Translations under genes and position numbers: made by a program
The notes under the pieces: model-generated
Database searches by the model: none
What the model was told of the DNA's origin: nothing
What the model saw: only the letters and a program-made list of their open reading frames with translations
Source of the DNA: Pedobacter sp. Leaf176
GTDB taxonomy: Bacteria; Bacteroidota; Bacteroidia; Sphingobacteriales; Sphingobacteriaceae
Assembly (NCBI RefSeq): GCF_001424305.1
Contig: NZ_LMPD01000002.1
Location: 564,280-628,279 of the forward strand
Reading direction: 5' to 3'
Length of the DNA: 64,000 bases
In this document: positions 1-7,897 of the stretch, piece by piece
How the letters are laid out: each line of letters starts with the position of its first letter
Numbering within the stretch: position 1 is the stretch's first letter

Positions 1-6
1 AGCTGG

Positions 7-1743
7 TTAAGATCGTAATTCATAATTACTTGTGCTCTGTTGTGAATTGTATATTTGAACGTACTCCGGACTGCTCTTTAACAACTCCAAATGTGTTCCG
101 GCTGCAATGATTTCGCCCTGCATCAAAAGAATAACGCTGTCGTAATTTTCAACTGATGCGATTTTTTGAGTTACAGATAACAGCGTTAAGCCTGGGTAAT
201 TTTGTTGAATGTTTTCCAGAATCCGTTTCTCTGTATTTGTATCAACACGGGCGGTAAAATCGTCGAGCAGCAATATTCTCGGATCGACTGCCAGGGCCCT
301 AGCCAACATGATCCGCTGCTTTTGACCTCCGGAAAGACTATTCCCACGTTCAGAAATTATGGTATTTAGCTTATCAGGAAGGTTATCAATAAAATCTTTC
401 AGTTCAGCAGTTTGAATGGCTTTTGCTAAAGATTCATCTGTAACCGTATCACTAAAAGCAATATTCTCGCGAATGCTCATGTTAAACATAATGCTGTCCT
501 GAAAAACGAAACCTATCTGCTTGTAAAAATTCTCCCGATTATAATCACTTAAGGCTGTATTATCATAAAGGATTTGGCCGGATTCAGGCTCTGTTAAACC
601 CGTTAAAATATAAAGTAATTGTGTTTTACCTGCAGCTGTAGGACCGATAATGGCTGTTTTTGAACCAGAATGGGCAGAAAATGAGATATGTTTTAAAATT
701 GGCTTTTGTCCGGCCGTAAATGAAATATTTTCTACCTCAATTGCTCCGGTCAGTTCCTTGGCCAAAGTACCAGTATGCTTTATCTCAACGGCGTTTAAAA
801 CACTTTCTATTCTCTGATACGATGCTGTTGCCTGAGCAATGACGTTGCTCATAAAACCGATAACCAGAATTGGAAAAATAATCAATGCGAGATAACTGTT
901 AAAAGCAGCAAATTCGCCCAAAGTCATGCTGCCGTTAATTACAAAATGACCGCCGAGTACCAAAATAGTTAATCCAGATAAATTGGCAACAAATACAATA
1001 ATCGGAATTAAACCTGCAAATAGGCGTAGAATGGAGAGTCCCAAATCCCTGGCCTTTGCATTTGCATCGATGAATTTATTATACTCGAGTTGTTGTGAAT
1101 TAATTACACGTATTAATGCGGAGCCGAGAATGCTTTCACTGATGACTTTGTTTAGCCAGTCGATAACCTCACGACTTTTAATAAACAAGGCCCTCACTTT
1201 TTTTAAGACAAAGAAAAACGCACCACCAATGATTGGAATGATGGCAATTATACAAAGGGCCAGTTTCCAGTTAATCATCAGAAGCAGCGTACTTGCGCCA
1301 ACAATCAGAAAGATAGACGATGCGAGGGAAACGATAGCCTGCGACACGAACAGTTTAATGGAATCAACGTCAGATGTCAGGTTGGTTAAAAGTTTAGATG
1401 GGTTTGAGCGGATAATATTGGCATGGCTCTGAACTGAAATCTGATTAGATAATTTTGTTCGCAAATCCCTGGCCACGCGCTCTGAGGCATAAGTTTGTAC
1501 AATGCCCTGCAAATATGTAAAGATAAAAACCAAAACAATTGCGAATGCAAACTGATACAGAATGGAATTTAGATTAAATGTTTTATTTGAATAGGAATCA
1601 ATTCCATGCGCGATAATCTTTGGAAATACGAGGTTAATTCCATTGCTTAGTAATGCGAACAAAATCAACAGGAAAATTAAGCCTTTATACGATCCAAGCA
1701 AACTAAAAACACTTGGTTTCTTAGCTTCTTTATTTTTTGCCAT
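7..1743 (-). CDS. ABC exporter half-transporter (permease fused to ATPase), degenerate catalytic site
   Basis: A 578-residue inner-membrane ABC exporter subunit of the multidrug/lipid type. The first ~310 residues hold about six hydrophobic membrane segments, followed by an ATPase with Walker A GPTAAGKT (367-374), signature LSGGQ (470-474) and Walker B LLLDD (491-495). Two catalytic positions are changed: the glutamate after Walker B is Asp495, and the switch-loop histidine is Gln526 (SVTQK). In known heterodimeric exporters such as TM287/288 this Asp/Gln pattern marks the subunit with the degenerate ATP site. I therefore infer that a catalytically intact partner is needed; it would lie just past the left edge, downstream on this strand. 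The substrate cannot be told. Start ATG at 1743; the upstream gene diverges. Confidence 0.93.
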   Translation of the reverse strand: MAKNKEAKKPSVFSLLGSYKGLIFLLILFALLSNGINLVFPKIIAHGIDSYSNKTFNLNSILYQFAFAIVLVFIFTYLQGIVQTYASERVARDLRTKLSNQISVQSHANIIRSNPSKLLTNLTSDVDSIKLFVSQAIVSLASSIFLIVGASTLLLMINWKLALCIIAIIPIIGGAFFFVLKKVRALFIKSREVIDWLNKVISESILGSALIRVINSQQLEYNKFIDANAKARDLGLSILRLFAGLIPIIVFVANLSGLTILVLGGHFVINGSMTLGEFAAFNSYLALIIFPILVIGFMSNVIAQATASYQRIESVLNAVEIKHTGTLAKELTGAIEVENISFTAGQKPILKHISFSAHSGSKTAIIGPTAAGKTQLLYILTGLTEPESGQILYDNTALSDYNRENFYKQIGFVFQDSIMFNMSIRENIAFSDTVTDESLAKAIQTAELKDFIDNLPDKLNTIISERGNSLSGGQKQRIMLARALAVDPRILLLDDFTARVDTNTEKRILENIQQNYPGLTLLSVTQKIASVENYDSVILLMQGEIIAAGTHLELLKSSPEYVQIYNSQQSTSNYELRS

Positions 1744-1891
1744 GTGAATAGAAGTACGCTATCTTTAAACATCAAATTTAGCCGATTTATTCGAATAGAC
1801 GGTATGTTTATTCTAATTTCTGAATTTAACCAGTAGGAAATTATATTCCAAACGTTTTAGCATCCGCCTTTTTAGCCTCAACCTTTTTCCG

Positions 1892-1899
1892 TATCTTTG
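1892..1899 (+). promoter_or_regulatory. -7 promoter box for the ABC-F gene
   Basis: TATCTTTG matches the Bacteroidota TAnnTTTG -7 element. It lies 18 bases before the ATG at 1918 and overlaps an upstream in-frame TTG (1897), which argues for the ATG as the true start. Confidence 0.6.
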
Positions 1900-1917
1900 C
1901 GGTTTATTTATTTACAT

Positions 1918-3540
1918 ATGATTTCAGTTTCTAATTTATCATTACGATACGGCAAACGCACATTATTTGAGGATGTTAACCTAAAATTCACACAAGGCAA
2001 TTGCTATGGCGTGATTGGAGCCAACGGCGCGGGTAAATCCACCTTCCTAAAAATTTTATCAGGCGAAGTGAACCAGACCTCGGGTAGTGTGGCTTTTACG
2101 CCAGGTGAAAGAATGGCGGTTTTAAAACAAAACCATTATGAATTCGATGAGTTTTCCGTGTTAGAAACCGTAATGATTGGACATAAAGAGCTGTATGCCA
2201 TCATGAAAGAGAAAGACGCCATTTATATGAAAGAAGATTTCAGTGAAAAAGACGGCGAACGTGCCGGAGAATTGGAAAATCTTTTTGCTGAAATGGATGG
2301 CTGGAATATGGAAAGTAATGCCGCAACCATGTTAAGTAACCTTGGTATTACTGAAGATAATCATTATAAGTTATTGAAAGAATTGGATAATACACAAAAA
2401 GTACGTGTGTTATTAGCACAAGCACTCTTTGGTAATCCTGACATATTGTTACTAGATGAACCTACGAACGATTTGGACATTGAAACGATTGCCTGGCTGG
2501 AAAACTTCCTGGCCGATTATCAAAATATTGTTCTAGTTGTATCTCACGACAGGCACTTTTTAGATGCGGTTTGTACGCATATTGTAGATATCGATTTTGC
2601 TAAAATGAGTATTTACACCGGTAATTATACGTTCTGGTATGAATCCAGTCAGCTGGCATTGAAACAGCGTAGCGACCAGAATAAAAAGATGGAAGATAAA
2701 GTGAAAGAGTTACAGGAATTCATCCGCCGGTTTAGTGCAAATGCATCAAAATCCAAACAGGCAACTTCCCGTAAAAAAGCTTTAGACAAAATTGATATTA
2801 CGGAGATTAAGGCATCTAGCCGCAAATACCCTGCAATTATTTTTAACAATACAGGCCGTGAAGCGGGTGACCAAATTTTACAGGTTGATGCTTTAGGCAA
2901 ATCAGGAAATGATGGTGTATTATTCGACAAAGTCACTTTTATGGTAAACAAGGGTGACAAAATTGCAATCTTATCTCAAAATAGTTTGGCTACCGCAGCA
3001 TTTTACGATGTTTTAACCGGCAGAACTCCTGCTGACAAAGGCGAATTTAAATGGGGCGTTACCATTAGTACGGCTGACATTCCAAATGATAACTCGGAAT
3101 ATTTTGACGGAAAAGATGAAAACCTGGTCGATTGGCTACGTGAATATTCTGGAACTGATGCCGATGAGCAATTTGTACGCAGCTTTTTAGGCCGTATGCT
3201 ATTCTCGGGAGAAGAAGTGTTGAAAAATGTTAAAGTGCTTTCTGGTGGGGAGAAAATGCGTTGCATGTTTTCGAGAATGATGTTGCAACAGGCAAACTTA
3301 CTAATGTTTGATGAGCCAACCAACCACCTTGATTTGGAATCTATTGAGGCATTAAACAATGGCATGAAAGATTTTAAAGGTGCGATTTTGTTTACTTCGC
3401 GAGATCACCAATTAACGGAAACAGTTGCCAACAGAATTATCGAAATTACACCAAAAGGAACCATTGATAAATTAATGACCTACGATGAATATATCAATAA
3501 CGCCGATGTTGCTAAACTACGAGAAGAGATGTACGCATAA
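1918..3540 (+). CDS. ABC-F family ATPase, YbiT-like
   Basis: A soluble 540-residue protein with two ABC domains and no membrane segments, the layout of ribosome-associated ABC-F translation factors. It resembles E. coli YbiT along its length, including the linker motif RFSANASKSKQATSR (about 272-286). The first domain has an intact Walker A GANGAGKST (34-42), Walker B LLLDEPTNDLD and SHDRH. The second keeps the signature LSGGEK and DEPTNHLD, but its P-loop reads SQNSLATA, without the GKS/T, and its switch reads SRD instead of SHD. The first domain's signature is also non-canonical (DNTQK). So one composite ATP site is complete and the other is degenerate. Start ATG 1918 is preferred over the upstream TTG, which sits in the promoter box. 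Confidence 0.93.
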   Translation: MISVSNLSLRYGKRTLFEDVNLKFTQGNCYGVIGANGAGKSTFLKILSGEVNQTSGSVAFTPGERMAVLKQNHYEFDEFSVLETVMIGHKELYAIMKEKDAIYMKEDFSEKDGERAGELENLFAEMDGWNMESNAATMLSNLGITEDNHYKLLKELDNTQKVRVLLAQALFGNPDILLLDEPTNDLDIETIAWLENFLADYQNIVLVVSHDRHFLDAVCTHIVDIDFAKMSIYTGNYTFWYESSQLALKQRSDQNKKMEDKVKELQEFIRRFSANASKSKQATSRKKALDKIDITEIKASSRKYPAIIFNNTGREAGDQILQVDALGKSGNDGVLFDKVTFMVNKGDKIAILSQNSLATAAFYDVLTGRTPADKGEFKWGVTISTADIPNDNSEYFDGKDENLVDWLREYSGTDADEQFVRSFLGRMLFSGEEVLKNVKVLSGGEKMRCMFSRMMLQQANLLMFDEPTNHLDLESIEALNNGMKDFKGAILFTSRDHQLTETVANRIIEITPKGTIDKLMTYDEYINNADVAKLREEMYA

Positions 3541-3561
3541 AAATTAGGCACAATGCATATT

Positions 3562-3597
3562 AAAAGAGTTTTGATGTAATGTCAAAACTCTTTTTCT
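3562..3597 (+). terminator. Rho-independent terminator after the ABC-F gene
   Basis: A 13-bp perfect stem (3562-3574 with 3582-3594, arm AAAAGAGTTTTGA) with a 7-base loop runs into a T-rich tail, 22 bases past the stop codon. Confidence 0.85.
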
Positions 3598-3946
3598 TTA
3601 CATACTATTTATGTATTCTGAGATAATTGCCCGCCCTTCCAGTTTTAACTTATGTTCTTCCCTCCCTTCCCAAGGCACATTAAAAATCTTAACTAGTTTT
3701 AAGCATTCAACATAACATGTTCACTCAAGAACATCTGATTTAATAATCAGCCCGGAATATTTGGACTTCTAGCCGCTTACTACAAACTGAAATCGTAAGA
3801 AGCCCAATTTTGCTATGCTAAGCTGACAATAGATTAAGATATTAAACAGATGTGCTGTAGCGTTTCTGAAATATTTCCCGTTTTATAGAAAAAGTGTTGA
3901 TGGCCGTTAACCAATTTATCTATAAGAACTGATTTAAAATATTAAA
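3598..3946. other. Gene-free interval
   Basis: About 350 bases between the ABC-F terminator and the DUF4397 lipoprotein. I see no open reading frame of note, no hairpin with a T-tail and no clear TAnnTTTG box; it must carry the promoter of the lipoprotein gene. Confidence 0.6.
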
Positions 3947-4651
3947 ATGAAAAATACTCAAAAAAATTTTGGTACATCTATAAAAATTATATGCGCGCTG
4001 TTTGCTTTTACTTTGTTTCTTTCAGCCTGTAAAAAAGACTGGGGAAATTCAGACCCAATTACGGTGGCCGGTATTGGCTTTGTGCATGCATCACCGGGAA
4101 CAGGTGCAATTGATTTTATTGTAGATAATCAAAAAGCAAACAATAAAGATTTTACATATACTAAAGACCTGGGTTATTTCGGCGCTTATCCAGGTTCCAG
4201 ATTATTTGGTATCACTAAAAAGGATTCTTTAAAATACCTGGCAACTGCTAACGTAACGTTAAATTCTGGATTATTTTATTCCGCTTTTGTAATTGACGTA
4301 CTTCCGTCGCCAAAAATACTTGTTGTCCAGGATGATTTAACGCTACCTGCAGCTGGAAAAGCCAAAATCAGGTTTATTAATTTAAGTCCGGATGCACCCG
4401 CATTGGATTTAGCAGTTGAAGGAACAAGTACTGCATTAGTTACCGGAAAAGCATATAAAGAAGCTTCGGCTTTTATTTCTATTGATCCTTCAGCCAGCTA
4501 CAATTTCCAGATTAAAGAAAGCAATACTGTTACTGCAACCTTAGCTGCAACTAAAATCGAAGCTGGAAAGATTTACACTTTATGGGCAAAGGGATTGAAA
4601 AGCAAAACAGACAGTACAAAATTCGGCCTGTCGATACTTACGAACAAATAA
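3947..4651 (+). CDS. DUF4397 domain lipoprotein
   Basis: A 234-residue secreted protein. The N-terminus is a lipoprotein signal peptide: charged start, hydrophobic core, then lipobox LSAC with Cys28 as the lipidation site. Two copies of the DUF4397-type motif follow: FVHASPGTGAIDFIVD (about 45-60) and IRFINLSPDAPALDLAVEG (about 142-160). The fold is probably beta-rich and exposed on the periplasmic or outer face. No catalytic residues are recognisable, and the family has no established biochemical role. The gene is monocistronic, with a terminator right after it and the ECF sigma gene beyond. Confidence 0.85.
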   Translation: MKNTQKNFGTSIKIICALFAFTLFLSACKKDWGNSDPITVAGIGFVHASPGTGAIDFIVDNQKANNKDFTYTKDLGYFGAYPGSRLFGITKKDSLKYLATANVTLNSGLFYSAFVIDVLPSPKILVVQDDLTLPAAGKAKIRFINLSPDAPALDLAVEGTSTALVTGKAYKEASAFISIDPSASYNFQIKESNTVTATLAATKIEAGKIYTLWAKGLKSKTDSTKFGLSILTNK

Positions 4652-4673
4652 CACCTACATATGATACGAATCA

Positions 4674-4704
4674 GATGCCATCTAATAGTCAGATGGCATC
4701 TTTT
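4674..4704 (+). terminator. Rho-independent terminator after the DUF4397 gene
   Basis: A 10-bp stem GATGCCATCT (4674-4683) pairs with AGATGGCATC (4691-4700) over a 7-base loop, followed by TTTT. Confidence 0.8.
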
Positions 4705-4753
4705 CATTAAATTTGATTGCTATTAAAACTAATCTCTAATAAGTTCGGCCGGG

Positions 4754-5338
4754 TTGATAAGAAAAATACTCCGTATTGAAGAAATTATACAAGGCTGCAA
4801 AAAGAACGATAACAGCTGTAAGGAAATGATGTATAAATCATTTTATGGCTATTTAATGGCCATTATTTTACGATATGTAAATAATAGTTATGATGGTGAA
4901 GAACTTGTAAATGACTGTTTTATAAAGATTTTCAAAAACATAGAAAACTTTCAAGCACCTAATAATCCTGCTGATTTACAAAAAACTTTTAAGGGATGGA
5001 TTAGTAGAATTGCGTCAAGAACGGCAATAGATAAACTAAGAACGTTAAAAAATCATTCTTATGTAGATGATTTGGCTGAAGATGAACATCCGGTAAGCCC
5101 TATTTCAGTAGCGTCTGATTTGCACGTCCAGGATATATTAAAACTGCTGAATCAACTTCCCGATAACCAACGGTTGGTCTTTAACCTCTACGAAATTGAA
5201 GGATTTGCTCATGATGAGATTTCAAAAATGATGAATATACCTGAAAGTTCAAGTAGAGTATATCTAACACGGGCAAAAAATAAGCTTCGGATATTATATT
5301 TAAAAACATTGGTTAATTCATACGAGAAAAATGGATAA
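4754..5338 (+). CDS. ECF-type RNA polymerase sigma factor
   Basis: A 194-residue sigma-70 family protein of the extracytoplasmic-function class. Region 2 covers about 20-100 (GEELVNDCFIKIFKNIENF, then GWISRIASRTAIDKLR), and region 4 with its helix-turn-helix covers about 125-185 (LPDNQRLVFNLYEIEGFAHDE, then SSRVYLTRAKNKLR). There is no in-frame ATG before region 2, so the start is probably the TTG at 4754; no strong ribosome binding site is visible. The stop overlaps the next gene by eight bases, so the two are co-transcribed and translationally coupled. That gene is the likely partner or anti-sigma regulator. Confidence 0.9.
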   Translation: MIRKILRIEEIIQGCKKNDNSCKEMMYKSFYGYLMAIILRYVNNSYDGEELVNDCFIKIFKNIENFQAPNNPADLQKTFKGWISRIASRTAIDKLRTLKNHSYVDDLAEDEHPVSPISVASDLHVQDILKLLNQLPDNQRLVFNLYEIEGFAHDEISKMMNIPESSSRVYLTRAKNKLRILYLKTLVNSYEKNG

Positions 5339-6638
5339 AGAATTAATTGACCATATAAAAGATAATCTTCAGGCACATGAAGAAGCCTACACTCCCGGTG
5401 CCTGGGAACGTTTCTCCGTACCCGACGAAAAAAAACGAAGCCGCTTTTTTTACTGGCCTTTATGGTCTGCTGCTGCAATAATTTTGGTTATAACCAGTAT
5501 CTTTTTATTGCAGAACGACCCACAAAATGTTGAGCATTCAATAGTAAAAAACACGGTACCAAAAACAAAAAAACAAGAAAATTCTGAAAAAGAAAATTCA
5601 TCAAAAGCTGATTTAGTTATAGATAAATCAACCAGGTCTGCTTCAGTGGAAGATAAATTGCCATTACCTAAAGATGCCCGCTTTAAGAGCCAAAGCAAAA
5701 CTTTTAGAACAAAAATAAGTGAGGTTGTATCAAATAACCCATTCAACGAAGCTAAAAGTGAAACACTTAATCCATTAATTACAAACAACTTAGCAAACCA
5801 ACGTAGATTAGAAGAAACCTTTCATTCGAGAAAAGCCAACCTTAATTCAAATTTTAGTCAGGTTCAAATTAAGATTGAAAAGAAAAAAATGCCAGAAGCA
5901 AGAATGACTTTTGAGCAATTGTTAGAACAAGATAGTCATAAAAGCGGCTTAGCCAAAACAGAGAAAAGTAAAACCATAACAAAGTGGGAGCCTGGTGTAT
6001 TCGTTGCGCCATCGATGGGTAACGATAATAAAGTAAACATGAATTATGGCTTCTCACTATCCTATAATCTTGCTAATAAATTATCAATTAGCTCTGGTAT
6101 CACCTATGCGGCATTAAGCACAACAAGTAACCTAATGGCAAGCTCAGGAAGCGCAAGCGATGCCGTTGCAAATGCACCATCGGCTTCAAATGCAATAGCC
6201 TATTCAAGTGCCTCAAAAAGTTTTGAATCTGTTGACGCCAGTATCAGTGGAATCAATATTCCGCTGGAATTGAAATACCGCATCAGCAGCAATTTTTACA
6301 CCGGTATTGGGGTATCTGCGCTTGCAATATTGAATAACAAAAAAAACAATAACTATCTGATTAGCAGCGCTCAAAACACAACAATAGCCAATGCTTCCGG
6401 AACTTCAACACAGAAAATGCTCGTCGTTACGGAACGGATTTCAGAGCCTCAAACGGGACCTGCAACAACAACGGATAAATATTTAGGCTTTTATAATTTC
6501 TCAATTGGTTATCAACAAAAAATTTCAAAGAAAAATAACTTTGCTGTCGAACCATTTTTAAGGCTACCGATGAAAACCTTTTCTAACGATAAACTTAACC
6601 TTACCAATGGCGGTGTGAGGTTAAAATTTGATTTTTAA
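5331..6638 (+). CDS. Membrane-anchored protein with anti-sigma-like N-terminus and beta-barrel-like C-terminus
   Basis: A 435-residue protein overlapping the sigma gene by 8 bases. Residues 1-40 are short, charged and presumably cytoplasmic (HEEAYTPGAWERF), the style seen in sigma-linked Bacteroidota membrane proteins. One membrane helix spans about 43-60. A Lys/Glu/Ser-rich linker runs to about 215. The C-terminal ~215 residues have the alternating pattern of a small outer-membrane beta-barrel, ending with aromatic GVRLKFDF. I infer a regulator of the adjacent sigma factor, by position only. The combination of an inner-membrane anchor and a barrel-like domain is odd. A low-complexity Ser/Ala/Asn patch lies near 265-295. 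Confidence 0.7.
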   Translation: MDKELIDHIKDNLQAHEEAYTPGAWERFSVPDEKKRSRFFYWPLWSAAAIILVITSIFLLQNDPQNVEHSIVKNTVPKTKKQENSEKENSSKADLVIDKSTRSASVEDKLPLPKDARFKSQSKTFRTKISEVVSNNPFNEAKSETLNPLITNNLANQRRLEETFHSRKANLNSNFSQVQIKIEKKKMPEARMTFEQLLEQDSHKSGLAKTEKSKTITKWEPGVFVAPSMGNDNKVNMNYGFSLSYNLANKLSISSGITYAALSTTSNLMASSGSASDAVANAPSASNAIAYSSASKSFESVDASISGINIPLELKYRISSNFYTGIGVSALAILNNKKNNNYLISSAQNTTIANASGTSTQKMLVVTERISEPQTGPATTTDKYLGFYNFSIGYQQKISKKNNFAVEPFLRLPMKTFSNDKLNLTNGGVRLKFDF

Positions 6639-6675
6639 TTGCATTAAGCCGTCATTATATTCCTAATTTTTTTAG

Positions 6676-6683
6676 TATCTTTA
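6676..6683 (+). promoter_or_regulatory. -7 promoter box for the Uma2 gene
   Basis: TATCTTTA, one mismatch from TAnnTTTG, 14 bases before the ATG at 6698. A purine-rich stretch (GAGAAGGAAAG) follows and may act as ribosome binding site. Confidence 0.5.
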
Positions 6684-6697
6684 CTTGAGAAGGAAAG

Positions 6698-7327
6698 ATG
6701 AAAGCTACAAGACGATATCCCACAGAGGAAGAGCTTCCTTTAATAGAAACTTTAAACGATATTGATTTTTCTGCGAGCTATACTTATGCAGATTATTTGC
6801 GTTTTGCCTTTGATGAGCGTTTAGAAATTATAAAAGGACATTTATTTAAAATGAGTCCTGCTCCTTCCCGGATTCATCAGGAAATATTAACTAACATTTT
6901 TGGTCCGGTTTACAATATTCTTAAAGGAAAACCATGTCGCGTTTACACAGCCCCTTTTGACGTAAGATTAGCAAAAAAGACACAAGATGACAAGAGCATT
7001 TTTACCGTAGTTCAACCCGATATTGTGGTTGTTTGCGATGAAAACAAATTAGATAAACGCGGTTGTATTGGTGCCCCGGATATTGTAGTAGAAATTTTAT
7101 CGCCAGGAAATAATAAAAAGGAGCTTGTAAATAAATTTGACGTTTACGAAGAGGCTGGCGTTAAGGAATACTGGATTGTGAGTCCATCTGATAAAACTTT
7201 TTTTAGGTATATTTTGGATGAGGAAGGCAAATTTCAACCTACTAAATTGCTTACAATCGGCGAAAAAGTAACTACTTCCATACTACCTGGATTTTTGCTT
7301 GATCTTGAAGACGTTTTCAGAGATTAA
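6698..7327 (+). CDS. Uma2 family putative endonuclease (PD-(D/E)XK fold)
   Basis: A 209-residue Uma2 (DUF820) protein. The family signature is clear: VQPDIVVVCDE (about 108-118), then GAPDIVVEILSPGN (about 128-141) and YEEAGVKEYWIVSP (about 150-163). The PD and E residues belong to the predicted PD-(D/E)XK nuclease core. The family is often present in many copies with unknown targets, and I see no toxin or antitoxin partner here. It is a single gene with its own promoter-like box; a minus-strand terminator abuts its stop codon. Confidence 0.88.
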   Translation: MKATRRYPTEEELPLIETLNDIDFSASYTYADYLRFAFDERLEIIKGHLFKMSPAPSRIHQEILTNIFGPVYNILKGKPCRVYTAPFDVRLAKKTQDDKSIFTVVQPDIVVVCDENKLDKRGCIGAPDIVVEILSPGNNKKELVNKFDVYEEAGVKEYWIVSPSDKTFFRYILDEEGKFQPTKLLTIGEKVTTSILPGFLLDLEDVFRD

Positions 7328-7355
7328 CAAAAAAGCCTCAGAACTAATCTGAGGC
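7328..7355 (-). terminator. Rho-independent terminator of the DUF255-slyD unit
   Basis: Read on the minus strand, GCCTCAGA (7348-7355) pairs with TCTGAGGC (7335-7342) and is followed by TTTTTT. It lies between two convergent genes, right beside the Uma2 stop codon. Confidence 0.8.
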
Positions 7356-7380
7356 CTGTATATTCTAATTTTAAATTTAA

Positions 7381-7887
7381 TTAGTGACCTGAATGGCCAT
7401 CTGCACCATGTGCGTGTCCGTGAGCCAACTCATCTTGTGTTGCTTCGCGAACGTTTAAAATGGTTCCCGCAAACATCAAGTTTTTACCTGCCATAGGGTG
7501 GTTTAAATCTACAGCTACCGTTTCATCATGAACAGCAGTTACGCCTGCCCTGAATTGGTTCCCCTGGTTATCCTGTAAAGGAATAACGTCACCAACATTC
7601 GGAACTTCACCTCCTGCTTCAGTAAACATAGATTTTGGTAAATCTGCGAAAGCACCTGGATCTAATTCTCCGTAACCATCCGCAGCTGATAATTCAAAGC
7701 TATATTCATCGCCAGTTTGTAAACCGGTTAAATGCTCCTCGAACTTTGGCAACATCATGCCTACGCCATATAAAAATACTAAAGGATTTTGCTCGTCCGC
7801 TTTTTCAACAAAAACTTGTTGTCCTTCTTCGTTAGTAGTGTGCAGTTCATAAGTTAATGCAACTACTGAGTTTGGTGAAATATTCAT
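7381..7887 (-). CDS. slyD: FKBP-type peptidyl-prolyl cis-trans isomerase, SlyD-like
   Basis: A 168-residue protein of the SlyD class, which combines prolyl isomerase and chaperone activity in the cytoplasm. It opens with the SlyD-like VVALTYEL, continues with NPLVFLYGVGMMLPKFEEHL and GYGELDP, has the inserted flap region (about 75-125), and ends DLNHPMAGKNLMFAGTIL. The tail is histidine-rich (HGHAHGADGHSGH), as in metal-binding SlyD proteins. It lies 10 bases downstream of the DUF255 gene on the same strand, so the two are probably one transcript, closed by the terminator at 7328-7355. Confidence 0.92.
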   Translation of the reverse strand: MNISPNSVVALTYELHTTNEEGQQVFVEKADEQNPLVFLYGVGMMLPKFEEHLTGLQTGDEYSFELSAADGYGELDPGAFADLPKSMFTEAGGEVPNVGDVIPLQDNQGNQFRAGVTAVHDETVAVDLNHPMAGKNLMFAGTILNVREATQDELAHGHAHGADGHSGH

Positions 7888-7897
7888 TCAGATTGTT

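Noticed and set aside
983..1432. 149-codon plus-strand frame inside the ABC exporter gene
   Set aside because: Shadow of the clearly coding minus-strand gene; no domain.
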